This document shows positions 44,438-55,000 of a stretch of DNA of 64,000 nucleotides, piece after piece. The DNA lies in NCBI GenBank assembly GCA_003352285.1, contig QQVN01000005.1, positions 557,017 to 621,016 on the forward strand. The letters are read 5' to 3'. Made by a program: the position numbers and the translations under genes. The notes beneath the pieces were generated by a model. It was not told the origin of the DNA. It ran no database searches and saw nothing but the letters and a program-made list of their open reading frames with translations. The DNA comes from Thermoproteota archaeon. Its GTDB lineage: Archaea; Thermoproteota; Nitrososphaeria; Nitrososphaerales; Nitrosopumilaceae. Every line of letters starts with the position of its first letter. The stretch's first letter is position 1.

Positions 44438-47293
44438 CTAGCTACCTACCTCAATTGTGATGTAGTGCATCTCTGGAATGTTATCTTTTACGATAATCGT
44501 TCCAAAGTTGAATACTTTGTTGTCCTTCCACATGAAAACCCTATCACTTCTTGGTTTGATAAAGTCATCAATGAATTGAGAGACTAACTTTTCAGTATCC
44601 TCGCGTTCTGCATCACTGTAAAAGAAGATCTCACCTTCCTTGAAAGACAATGGAATCATTATCGCTGTTGGTTCAACAATCGATAACCCTTCTTCTTCAA
44701 ATAACGTTCTTAACAGTTCTATTCGATCATCCTTTCCAAGCTCTATTGCTTGAGCACTAGGAGAAGAAGGTGTGGATTTTATTCCAGATAATTTTTGAAG
44801 ATAGGCCTCAAACGCTGCTTGTTGTGTATTGCCTAATCCTACATAGTATTCACCATCAAATGCTGCACCAACTGCTGCAATAGTTCCTAATTGAGCCACT
44901 ACTCCACCAGCACCTGCAGTATACACTGGAATAAAGTAAGTATCATGAACACCAACATGATACAGGATATTATCACCAATTCTTGGAGTTCTCAACAATG
45001 TTTTAAGCTGTGCAAAGTCTGGATCTCTATCTAGTGCTTCCCTTACTGCTGTAGGTCCAATGAGTTTTGTTGTAGAGTTTAGAGGAACTTCATAGAATTG
45101 CATCTTACCCAAGTTTGGAAGATCATTTTCTACAATCATGAATCCAGCAAGGTTTCTACCTTGAGAGCCCTTAAGCTCTAATGACAACAAGCCGATAAAT
45201 TCTGGTTTTTCAAAACCAGGAGGTTTTGCTTGGATATAGTATGTATCAAGACCTCTTGGGATTTCGTAGAATTGATTTGCCTGAATGAATGTTTCTGCAT
45301 TAGTTACATGGTAAAAGTTGTACATACCAGTCTTCCAATTGAATAGCTCTACAGGATATCTGATCTGTTTTTCAAGCCAAGCAGGAATCTTTTCGAATTT
45401 ATTTCCATATTGACTCTCAAACATTTGTGTGAAAAAGTCATCACCTACCTTTAGCAATCTGATTTCACCATTGTAGGAATCAATTAGTCCGTACCCAACC
45501 AATCTGATGTAATGATTACCTGATGACCATGGTACATCGTTTGCTTTTACTCCAAAGATTAATGGTACTAACCAGTATGAATTCTGTCCATCAGTAACTG
45601 GATATGCATCTAGCTCTCTACCAAAAAAGTCATAGACAAAGTATGGGTATAACAACTCCATTCTTTGATTGATGTCTTTGTAACGATTAATGTGGACTGA
45701 TTCGGCTGGGAAGGATAGCAAAAAGTTTGGCTCAAATATCCAGCTAAGAGGTGGCGATACTTCTAATCCACCAGTTCCAGAATAAAATGCTCCACCTAGT
45801 TCTGCACTTTCAGTACGACTGGTTGGATATGCAGACCAAGTTTCTTCCAGTAATCCACCCTCACCATAGTAGATTGCCCTCTGCTTGAAGAATTTTGCAC
45901 TGTCTATGATTTGTCCATTTGAAGCATCTAAGGTCAGAAATCCATTAGGAACATGTGTGTATACGAGATGTTCATTATACCATCTATTTTCTAAACTCAC
46001 AGAATCTGGCAATCTTGGCTTCATTGAAGCAGTCCAGTATAATGTATTGTTAAATCGCAGAATATCATTATCTTCAAAATCTACATATGGAATTAAACCA
46101 ATTTCAGGCTTTAATTTTGCAAAAGCTGCATCCCAGTCCCAAATACGAATTACATTAAGGACATCACTATTTTCTTTAACATAATTTTTGATATTATTTG
46201 GCGAGACAGATTCTAAATGGACTTCGTGTTTGTTTTCTTGAATTTTATCTAGCTCACCAAGGTATCTGTTGACGCTGATTTGCTGAGCAGTGTATGGTCC
46301 AAGATACTCTATCTTTCTTGCATCAGCAATACTATTGTTGACTGAAACTAGAGCTCCAACTATAATTGCAATTGCAATTATTGTTAATACACGAATATAC
46401 ACATCTCTTTTTAGCATGTGAGTTAGAACGCGGGCTCGAATTCTATCGGTCACTGAGAATGCAATTAGTGCAAAGCCAATGACCAGAGTTCCTGCAATGG
46501 AGTAACGAGTGTTGTAATCAATCTGTTCAGTAAAGAAGAGATTAAAGGCTGCCCACAATACACCGATTCCAATTATTGCCTCAATAGTTGAGACATAGTT
46601 TAGGTATCTTGGTTTTCCTTCTGTTGTATCTTGAATGTAAGATGTAATTACGTTAATGATTGAATGTAATCCTACATACAGAACAAGTCGTAAACCAATT
46701 GCTGCCAAGATTGGCGGAATCAAAATTAGTAATGCAGGCATCATTGGGATTACATTTTCAACTGCATAGCTTCCATCAGTTGGTGGGGTGACAAATGGTA
46801 ATGAGAATAATGTGGGGAGAGTTTCAACACCCATTGTATTGCCATCGATAAATGACATTACTGCTAGACCAAATAGGACATTTGCAAAGAATGCACCAAA
46901 CAAGAAGATTTTCGTAATCTGCCAGACTACAAACTGTACTGGGCTAAGCTTGTAGTCTCTATAACTTGAGATGTTTTTAGCTACTGGGTCTTGTGGGGAA
47001 CGATTAAGAAATGAAATAGCTGTGTTAATGGCATACCAAAAGATGGAAGATCTCTTTAGAATGTTAACACGAATTAAGGCAATGGCTGATAATACTAGTG
47101 CGCCTACAATTGAATAGTAAACTGGTTTTGTAAAGTCAGTCTCAAACTCACTCATGTTCATTGAGAGAACTACACCTTGGTTTCCAACGATAACCAAGAT
47201 TACTAGACCTATGATGCCGACTATACCCCATCGGATGTACTTTCCGGCGTCTGGTGGCGGAGTGTTATCAGTAGATGCGCTATACAAAATCAA
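44438..47293 (-). CDS. UPF0182 family membrane protein
   Basis: 951 residues from TTG. About seven membrane helices lie in the first 320 residues. A large outer domain follows with YWTASMKPRLPD, RWYNEHLVYTHVPNGFLTL and IYYGEGG, the UPF0182/COG1615 hallmarks. The function of the family is unknown. Its last residues MHYITIEVGS end right next to the start of the amidotransferase gene downstream (the next start is one base away), so they are probably co-transcribed. Confidence 0.9.
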   Translation of the reverse strand: MILYSASTDNTPPPDAGKYIRWGIVGIIGLVILVIVGNQGVVLSMNMSEFETDFTKPVYYSIVGALVLSAIALIRVNILKRSSIFWYAINTAISFLNRSPQDPVAKNISSYRDYKLSPVQFVVWQITKIFLFGAFFANVLFGLAVMSFIDGNTMGVETLPTLFSLPFVTPPTDGSYAVENVIPMMPALLILIPPILAAIGLRLVLYVGLHSIINVITSYIQDTTEGKPRYLNYVSTIEAIIGIGVLWAAFNLFFTEQIDYNTRYSIAGTLVIGFALIAFSVTDRIRARVLTHMLKRDVYIRVLTIIAIAIIVGALVSVNNSIADARKIEYLGPYTAQQISVNRYLGELDKIQENKHEVHLESVSPNNIKNYVKENSDVLNVIRIWDWDAAFAKLKPEIGLIPYVDFEDNDILRFNNTLYWTASMKPRLPDSVSLENRWYNEHLVYTHVPNGFLTLDASNGQIIDSAKFFKQRAIYYGEGGLLEETWSAYPTSRTESAELGGAFYSGTGGLEVSPPLSWIFEPNFLLSFPAESVHINRYKDINQRMELLYPYFVYDFFGRELDAYPVTDGQNSYWLVPLIFGVKANDVPWSSGNHYIRLVGYGLIDSYNGEIRLLKVGDDFFTQMFESQYGNKFEKIPAWLEKQIRYPVELFNWKTGMYNFYHVTNAETFIQANQFYEIPRGLDTYYIQAKPPGFEKPEFIGLLSLELKGSQGRNLAGFMIVENDLPNLGKMQFYEVPLNSTTKLIGPTAVREALDRDPDFAQLKTLLRTPRIGDNILYHVGVHDTYFIPVYTAGAGGVVAQLGTIAAVGAAFDGEYYVGLGNTQQAAFEAYLQKLSGIKSTPSSPSAQAIELGKDDRIELLRTLFEEEGLSIVEPTAIMIPLSFKEGEIFFYSDAEREDTEKLVSQFIDDFIKPRSDRVFMWKDNKVFNFGTIIVKDNIPEMHYITIEVGS

Positions 47294-47412
47294 CCTAAGT
47301 TGAGGTGTCGTACATTAATGTCTTACCAGTTTTTTGAGGCTAGATGTTGGTTTTACAAAAAAATTTGAAATTAATCAAAATTTTCTTTTAATTTTCTAGA
47401 ATTATACAAGAA

Positions 47413-48540
47413 CTAGGCTGCTGTAGCAAGTCCTTTACAGATCATGTATACTGCAACAAATTTGGGAACTGTAACCTTTTGGTTATCATATGGTCCAAAT
47501 TTCTTATTTTTTAGCCTAAACTGGATTGGGCATTTTGCCAAAACCTCTACGCTTGACTCATCCAAAAAGCACGCATCAAAATACGGGTTAAATTCATCAA
47601 GATTCTTGCAGAATGCCTTTGAGAGTCCACTCTTACTATTCAGTGAGCCAGGCAGACGAAATATTCTGTGAATATCCATTGTTACATTTGGATCAATTCT
47701 TACTCCTATTTTGTTTGATAATGTTTGAATTTGGTTTTGAAATGATGAATAGCCGTTTGGATCCTTGATAATCTCTGAGATGATTTTTGATTTTTTTGAC
47801 TTTGAGCCAAAGATCTCCTTTGAGACTCGCCCCCGCCATCCTGACTCGTCTAGTTCTGGAAAAGATGAGCGCTCTGGCTTGAATTTTTTCATGCCAAATG
47901 TTTCTGGAATTGCTCCCCTAAACATAATGTAATCAGAGAGCTCTGCTCTTTCCTTTGATCCTAATTTTTGATATTGGGAATCATACACATAAACATGGAA
48001 ACCGTCATTTCCAGAAAAATAGATGTGAATGTTTTCTTTTGGAATACCAAGATCATTTGTAAGAATTGATACCAGTCGTTTAACTTCGGTCTTTGCCATT
48101 GAAACGCAGTTATTGCATGTTAAAGGCACCTGAGAGATTTTAGTGGAATTACATGATGGACATTCTAAATTGTGTGTAGATATTTTTTGACATTGATTAC
48201 ACTTTGTGCACGTGTGTTGGCTTCGGCATTCTAGTTTGAGATCCTTTGCATCAATATCAAATATTAGATCAGCCTCTTTCCAATCCTTTTCATTCATTGG
48301 TAAATTTGGAAAGGAATAGTATGCATTGGAACAATATACATCTGAAGGTGTATTTTGCATTAACAGTAGATGTAATTCCTTGTCATTTTTTATTGTGAGA
48401 TGTCGGATCATCCCAGAGTCAAACTTTTGGTAACCAAACTCTCGTTCCTCTGTCTTTTCTGGAACTCGAATCATTTTGAAATTTTCAAAATAATATTTTT
48501 TGAAGACTTCTTCTACAAGTTTTTTATCATTATCAAGCAT
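47413..48540 (-). CDS. priS: DNA primase small (catalytic) subunit PriS
   Basis: About 375 residues. The catalytic acidic triad starts with LIFDIDAKD (D-x-D at about 90-92). A zinc stretch with CTKCNQC and CPSC follows, then SGNDGFHVYVYD with the conserved His. Start ATG 48540 overlaps the end of priL by 8 bases and fits better than the upstream TTG at 48558. PriS makes primers with PriL for replication. Confidence 0.95.
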   Translation of the reverse strand: MLDNDKKLVEEVFKKYYFENFKMIRVPEKTEEREFGYQKFDSGMIRHLTIKNDKELHLLLMQNTPSDVYCSNAYYSFPNLPMNEKDWKEADLIFDIDAKDLKLECRSQHTCTKCNQCQKISTHNLECPSCNSTKISQVPLTCNNCVSMAKTEVKRLVSILTNDLGIPKENIHIYFSGNDGFHVYVYDSQYQKLGSKERAELSDYIMFRGAIPETFGMKKFKPERSSFPELDESGWRGRVSKEIFGSKSKKSKIISEIIKDPNGYSSFQNQIQTLSNKIGVRIDPNVTMDIHRIFRLPGSLNSKSGLSKAFCKNLDEFNPYFDACFLDESSVEVLAKCPIQFRLKNKKFGPYDNQKVTVPKFVAVYMICKGLATAA

Positions 48541-49564
48541 TAACTGTCTTTTTTCCAAACTGTAGTGGATTAATTATGTTATCACATTGAGGAATAGCAT
48601 AACAGAGATTTTGTCCCTTTAATTTTTCACAAGATGGACAAGAATACTTTGTTGCACTGCCTGATTCTCCAGCAAGATGATTTAGCTGATAGAGTGTAAT
48701 CTTTTCATTATAGTCTGGTGCGTTTTTAAAGAGCGGAGCAATCTGCTCTACGGTCTGCCCACGTGACAAAAGAAATGTTGCAAGCATGAATCTACCTGAA
48801 TGTGGAAGGTTTTCTCCTTTCTCTAGTACCTCTATTGCATGCTTGATACATGGCGGATACTCTGTAGTGATTACAGTTGTAGTTGAGAACTTTTTTGCCA
48901 TTGTGACTAGTTTTTGTACGGGTTGGTCAAAAGCACCCCCAATTGGCGGAGTGTTTACTGATAGAATTTTTGAGTTGATGTAATTTCCTAGCTCCTTTCG
49001 TACCAGCCTGACTGTCTCATGGGGACTAAGATAGACGTATCCGTCATCTACTTTACGATTGACAAGCTTCCATTCTCTTTCATGAAAATGCACAGAATGT
49101 GTAAGGTAATCAGATACTGGAATCACATAGTTGTCGTTTATCTTTTTTACATTTACAGAAAAGAGATCGCTTAGAATTTTAATTGAGAGTTCTTCCTTTG
49201 ATTTGTTTGAGATGCTTGCAAGATCCTTTTCAAGAAATTTTTCGGCACGCCTTGCCTCGGCAAGTGCAAATCTTTTGATGAGTGTGTACATTCCACTCTG
49301 TTTTAGCAAAACAACTGCAATTAAAAATGAAAATACCTCCATTGGTAATACTGAATCACTTGAAACCTGCTCCCCTTGAAGATCAGATTTGTAAATTTGG
49401 CCATTTGCAGCCACTTCAATTCTATGAAATGCCTTGTCTACAATTAGTTTAAGATCAGGATCTTTGCTAAACTGCTCCAATGTGAATCCTTTGTCTTTTA
49501 GGTACTGGCCTGCATCAGCTAAGAATGGATACTTTGCCATCTCATCCTGACCTAGATTTATCAT
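48533..49564 (-). CDS. priL: DNA primase large subunit PriL
   Basis: 343 residues. The helical N-terminal domain is followed by the C-terminal Fe-S domain. The [4Fe-4S] cysteines are C in YPPCIKHAI, two in YSCPSCE and one in GQNLCYAIPQC. PriL controls initiation of RNA primer synthesis. It is upstream of priS and overlaps it slightly, a coupled pair; divergent from nfo. Confidence 0.95.
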   Translation of the reverse strand: MINLGQDEMAKYPFLADAGQYLKDKGFTLEQFSKDPDLKLIVDKAFHRIEVAANGQIYKSDLQGEQVSSDSVLPMEVFSFLIAVVLLKQSGMYTLIKRFALAEARRAEKFLEKDLASISNKSKEELSIKILSDLFSVNVKKINDNYVIPVSDYLTHSVHFHEREWKLVNRKVDDGYVYLSPHETVRLVRKELGNYINSKILSVNTPPIGGAFDQPVQKLVTMAKKFSTTTVITTEYPPCIKHAIEVLEKGENLPHSGRFMLATFLLSRGQTVEQIAPLFKNAPDYNEKITLYQLNHLAGESGSATKYSCPSCEKLKGQNLCYAIPQCDNIINPLQFGKKTVNA

Positions 49565-49661
49565 TGGTTTTTCTTTACCATCTTTACATAAAAATCTGGT
49601 TTATGGATAACTTGATAATTTTAAAAGCGGGTTTAAATTATGCGTACTGCAAAAAAATTTC

Positions 49662-50501
49662 ATGCAGATTGGCTGTCATGTTTCGATCTCTGGTGGTGTA
49701 AACAATGCAGTTGATAATGCAGTAGAGAGAAGTTGTAGTGCATTTCAAATTTTTACGCGAAACCCAAGAGGGTGGAATGCAAAGGAGTTGCCTGAAAAGG
49801 AGATCTCTGATTTTAAGAAGAAGCTAAAAGCAAGCGATATTGAAAGATTGGCAACATGTGCGCACATGCCGTATTTGCCAAATCTGTCTTCCCCAAAGAA
49901 GGATTCACTCAAAAAATCAGTTGATGCGATGATTAACGAGGTAAAGCGATGTGGAAAACTGGGAATCCCCTATCTAGTAACACATCTTGGTAGCCATTTG
50001 GGAACTGGTGAGGAAGAGGGAATAAAACGACTAGTTGCCTCATTAAAGGAAGTTGCAGAAGTGGACAATGATGTTATGATTCTATTAGAGAATACGGCTG
50101 GGCAAAAAAATTCAGTTGGTTCTGAGTTTGAGCAGCTTGCAGAAATATTTTTTGAACTAAAGCCAGCAAAGAGGTTTGGCATCTGTATTGACACATGTCA
50201 TGCATTTGTTGCAGGATATGATCTACGTACAGAAAAGGCGGTAAATGATACATTTTCAAAATTTGAGAAAGCTATTGGATTTGAGCACTTGAAGATTCTT
50301 CATCTAAATGATGCAAAGGGGGAAATTGGCTCAAGACTGGACAGGCATTATCATATTGGTTTGGGACAGATTGGGGAGAAAGGAATGAGCGCTGTGATTA
50401 AAATGGCAAACAAGAAAGAGATACCAATAATTTTGGAGACGCCAATTGATGATGTACGAGATGATTTTGAGAATATCAAAAAGGCAAAAAAACTTGCATA
50501 G
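49662..50501 (+). CDS. nfo: Endonuclease IV (AP endonuclease)
   Basis: 279 residues. GCHVSISGG at the N-terminus, THLGSHLGTGEEEGI, ICIDTCHAFVAGYD, HLNDAKGEIGSRLDRHYHIG and ILETP carry the zinc ligands (His, Asp, Glu) of the three-metal TIM barrel. It cuts abasic sites in DNA repair. The TATA-like TTTAAATTA about 27 bases upstream and divergence from priL were noted. glyS follows 31 bases downstream on the same strand. Confidence 0.97.
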   Translation: MQIGCHVSISGGVNNAVDNAVERSCSAFQIFTRNPRGWNAKELPEKEISDFKKKLKASDIERLATCAHMPYLPNLSSPKKDSLKKSVDAMINEVKRCGKLGIPYLVTHLGSHLGTGEEEGIKRLVASLKEVAEVDNDVMILLENTAGQKNSVGSEFEQLAEIFFELKPAKRFGICIDTCHAFVAGYDLRTEKAVNDTFSKFEKAIGFEHLKILHLNDAKGEIGSRLDRHYHIGLGQIGEKGMSAVIKMANKKEIPIILETPIDDVRDDFENIKKAKKLA

Positions 50502-50531
50502 GATTTTATTTCATTAAACTTTCGACTAAAC

Positions 50532-51989
50532 ATGAACTACGATGAAGTCATGAAGCTAGCATTGGAACGAGGATTTTACTTTCCTAGTTGCGAGGTGTAT
50601 GGTGATGCACATGCAGGATTTTGGGAGTATGGACCATCTGGTGTCAGCTTGAAGAATAAATTCTTGGAATTATGGAGAAGAGAGCTGATTCGTCGTGATC
50701 AGATGCTAGAGATTGATGGCTCGCAGATAATGTCAAAATCAGTCTTTGAGGCATCAGGGCATCTTGCAAGTTTTGCTGATCCTATCATAAAATGTACAAA
50801 GTGTGGTTCTACATTTAGGGCAGATCGATTAATTGCTGAAGTTTCCAAAGTTGAGATTCCAGAGAGTGCTGATTTGGAGGATTTTGACAAAGCAATTTCT
50901 GAAAATGGCATAAAATGTACAAAGTGCAAAGGAAGTTTTGATAAGACTCGACGATTCAACATGATGTTTCGAGTAGGTATTGGGCCTGATGGTGTTGATG
51001 CATATCTTCGACCAGAGACATGCCAATCAATCTTTGTTGATTTTCCAAGATTGTTTAAAACAATGCGAGGAAAGCTTCCACTGGGAATTGCCCAAGTTGG
51101 AAAGAGTTTTAGAAACGAGATTTCTCCTAGGCAGAGTTTATTGAGATTACGAGAATTTTACCAGGCAGAGATTGAGGTATTTTGCAATCCTGCAAAACTA
51201 GATGACTTGGAGAAATTCTCAGAGATACAAGATGTGGTTATTCATGTTCAGATTGATTCTGAGATAAAATCAATGACATGCAAAGAGGCAGTGGATTCAG
51301 GAATGATTCCAAACAAGTTTGTTGCATATTATCTTGGATTGTTAATGTCATTTTATGAAAAGACAGGCATTGATGTGTCAAAATCAAGATTTAGAAAACT
51401 TGGTGATAAGGAAAAGGCATTCTATGCAGAAGTTGCATTTGACTTTGAGGTAGAGACCACTATTGGTTGGCTTGAGCTAGTAGCATGTAACTATCGTTCA
51501 GACTATGATTTGGGAAGTCATGCAAAAAAGAGCAAAGAGAAATTTGAGGTAATGGATGATGATGTCAAGGTCTTGCCACATGTCTTTGAGATATCAATGG
51601 GAATTGACCGCAGCCTGTATACCATTTTGGAGCATTCACTAAAGGATGATAAGGAAAATGAGAGAATAGTACTATCAATCAAACCATACTTGGCACCTGT
51701 TCATGTAGGGGTTTTGTCTTTGGTCAAAAAAGACGGTCTAAAAGAAAAGACAGATGAGATATTTTTGAAACTAAAGACAAAGTATGATGCATTTTTGGAT
51801 CACTCTGGTGCAATCGGTAGAAGATACAGAAGACTAGATGAGATTGGTGCACCCTTTGCATTAACAGTGGATCATCAGACTTTGGAGGATGATTCGGTTA
51901 CCATTAGAGAGAGGGATTCTATGAGTCAGGAGAGAATCAAGATTTCAGAGCTTGGCTCAAAGTTATCAGATAGAGTATCCTTTCCGTAA
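50532..51989 (+). CDS. glyS: Glycyl-tRNA synthetase
   Basis: 485 residues, eukaryote/archaeal class II dimer type. Motif 1 lies around EYGPSGVSLKNKFLELW and FYFPSCEV; motif 2 in FRNEISPRQ; motif 3 in SMGIDRSLY near the end of the catalytic core. A zinc-type Cys insert (CTKCGSTF, CTKCKGSF) is visible at about 90-140. The C-terminal anticodon-binding domain is present (VHVGVLSLVKKDG). It charges tRNA-Gly, including the CCC species encoded nearby. Confidence 0.97.
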   Translation: MNYDEVMKLALERGFYFPSCEVYGDAHAGFWEYGPSGVSLKNKFLELWRRELIRRDQMLEIDGSQIMSKSVFEASGHLASFADPIIKCTKCGSTFRADRLIAEVSKVEIPESADLEDFDKAISENGIKCTKCKGSFDKTRRFNMMFRVGIGPDGVDAYLRPETCQSIFVDFPRLFKTMRGKLPLGIAQVGKSFRNEISPRQSLLRLREFYQAEIEVFCNPAKLDDLEKFSEIQDVVIHVQIDSEIKSMTCKEAVDSGMIPNKFVAYYLGLLMSFYEKTGIDVSKSRFRKLGDKEKAFYAEVAFDFEVETTIGWLELVACNYRSDYDLGSHAKKSKEKFEVMDDDVKVLPHVFEISMGIDRSLYTILEHSLKDDKENERIVLSIKPYLAPVHVGVLSLVKKDGLKEKTDEIFLKLKTKYDAFLDHSGAIGRRYRRLDEIGAPFALTVDHQTLEDDSVTIRERDSMSQERIKISELGSKLSDRVSFP

Positions 51990-52007
51990 AAACTTTAGAA
52001 GATTAGA

Positions 52008-55000
52008 CTAGTCATCATCGTCATCTTCATCTTTGTCTTTCTTCTTATCGTCCTGCTCACAGTTAATTATGGTGTTGCTTCCAGAACCGCCCTTACATAG
52101 GTCAGTGTCTGCTCCACCATCGATAAAGTCATCTCCAGAACCTCCATGGATGTTATCATCACCAGAGTCGCCACTTAGCGAGTCATCGCCCTGTCCGCCT
52201 CTAATGTTGTCCCTATCAGAACCTCCAGAAATTTGGTCTACTCCGTAGCCACCTCTTAGATAGTCACGGCCTTCTCCACCAGATAATACATCATCATCAT
52301 TGTTTCCGTAAATTCGGTCGTTTCCTTCTTCACCAAAGATTGTATCCATTCCGTTGTGTCCGTAAATCTTGTCATTTCCAGAACCACCATAGATACAGTC
52401 ATTGCCCTTGTATCCGTGAATCTTGTCAGGTCCACCATATCCAAAGATTAGATCATTGCCATTAGTACCCTTTAGTTTGTCTGCTCTTTCGGTTCCGTAA
52501 ATCACTTTATCATAGAAGGATTCGGGTTGTCCACAGAATAGCTCTGCAGTACCACCAATAGTGGTTTCAAGGGAAACTTGGTTGTTGCCCAAGTATGGGT
52601 CGGATTTTGATGATTCTACTGATGCGTTGTTTGTAATGGTTCCAGTAAATCCTGATTCTACTTCAGTGACTATGGTTATAGTTTTGTCTTGTCCAACAGA
52701 GAGTGTTGAAAAGTCACATGAAACGGTGTGATCATCAACAATTTCACATTCTGATGGCAAAACGCTGATTGCAGTCACTTCCTCTGGAAGATCATCAATA
52801 ACTATGACGTTGTTTGCACTCTCTGGACCGTTATTTGTTATGGTTACAGTATATTCCAGATTAGAATCTATTACAGAATCGGATTCAAATTCCACTACAA
52901 GTTTTGCAGACATAGAAGGATAGCTGTCATATGCTTTTGCATCTCGATCGTTATTTCCTTTGTGTGAATCAAAGATTAAAGCTATGGAATTTCCATCTTG
53001 CCATCCGTTTCTATCTATAACTTCTTGAATCAATGCTGAAATATTTGGTGTTGTTTGGGCAGCTCCATTTTGACCGGCACTATTCCAATTTGGAATATCC
53101 CAATCTACTTTTGCTGATGTTGTCTTTCTGCTAGAGATATCTTTTTTAGAGTTTGTAAAGGTGGAAGCGTTATCGGTATCTTCTGCATAAATTCTTACTT
53201 CTGCTTTACCAGTATCACCTTCAGGATCTTCTACGGTAAATGTAACATATGCGTTAGTAATAGTAGCACCGTTTGGAATGTCAATATTTTGGAATCTTAA
53301 TCCGACATAATCTTTTTCGTTAAGATCTAAATCACTAGAGTCGAGATCCATGTCATTTTTGTCTTGCTCTGCATCATCTGAGCCTTGAATGATTGTTCTG
53401 GTCAATATCTGAGTGGATGGACCTGCACTTACTAACTCACCAGTCTTTGTGATGGATAATTCGGCTGAATTTGCTGGTGCATCACATTGTCCTTGGTTTA
53501 CACCAGTAAATGGTATATTTGTCTCAATTGCCAAGTGTGAACCAGTTTGCTGTCTTTCTGCAAAGAATAAGCTAAATGTTGCCTGCTGTCCATCAACTAG
53601 ACCAAGTTTTGTTTTCAGCATTGGATCATCAAGATTGATGGTTGCTGTTGCTTGGTTTTGTGGGTGTGTTCCACCTAGGTCAATTGCTAATTTTCCGTTG
53701 ATAAAGATAAATGTGTCATCATCTGCGCCGTTTACCTTAAAGTACAATCCTGATTGATAGGTAAATGTTGCCTTTGATTCCATGGTAAAGTGATAGTTGT
53801 GAGGTTTGCCTTCATTTCCAAATAGTTGATAATCAATTGGGAAGAATCCTTCCGAAATACCTCCATTAGTAAATGTGTATTTTCCGGAGGTTTCATCAAA
53901 TGTTAGTACCATGTTATAGTCTGCACATTGGTTAATTCCGGTAACTGGATTGTACCACTGGTTAAAGTTTACAGGTCCATGTGTTGAATCAATATCTTCA
54001 TTGAATACTGGATTTCCATCAAGACCTAGAGTATTTTGTACTAGTCCTGTCTTTACACCGGTACAAATAGGTCCGCTACAGCCTTGCTCCATGTCAGGGT
54101 GGGATTGCTTAAAGTCTCGAATAATACTAACTAGTGTTACATCTGATACTGGTTCTGAGACTTCAAGTGCTAACGAATCAGTATTGAAGATTGGATTTCC
54201 TGGTAGGTGGGTTGGTGAAATACTAATTTCAATTTGGGCATTGACTGTATTTGTTCCAGATGTGGTAAACTGTACATCACATGTAAAATCAAAGGTTTGA
54301 CCTGGCATTAACAATACAGGGTTTGCTTGATTACAGCTCGTTATGATAGGGTTTGTTGAAGGGAAAGGAGTCAACATGGTCAAAAGTGGTTGATCCAAAT
54401 CAACATTTCCGGTGTTTTCAACAGTAAAGGTTAGTGTAGTGTCTTCACCTACTATGGGACTAGTCGGATCTGAAGAAATTGTGAGTCCTACCAGTGGATT
54501 TGCAATAAGCATTTGAGTTGTATGTGGAATGTTTAATGAGACCTCTCCGGACTCATCAGTTCCAGTGAATGTGGCAGTTACCGGAGAAGTACTTCCTGGT
54601 GAATCATTAAATGTTATTTGACAATCAAAGAATGTCCAAACTTCTGTTAAATCCAATAATCCATTATTGTTAGGATCTTCTTCATCAAGTGGTCCCTGAA
54701 CTCCATTTTCACAAACTGGAGAGGAGGCAAATGTAAGATCTGCTATTGGTACATTTCCATCATTTGATACAGTCCAGTCAAAGGTTGCAGTAGTTTCTTG
54801 CAAAACTGGAGATGGAGGAACATTATTTCCTAGAATTGAGATTGATGGGGCACTAATTTCAATATCTAGTTGTGAGCTAACAGGTGCCAAGGGATTTGAA
54901 AATTCATCTTCTGCATTGACTGTTGATATTATTGAGATATCGCCAGAAATTGGACCAGTGTTGCAGGTATAATCCTGGGATTGGCCAGTGAGAATGCTTC

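Noticed and set aside
47294..47412. T-rich gap of 119 bases upstream of the UPF0182 gene
   Set aside because: It contains homopolymer-rich runs, consistent with promoter or terminator sequence, without a specific motif.
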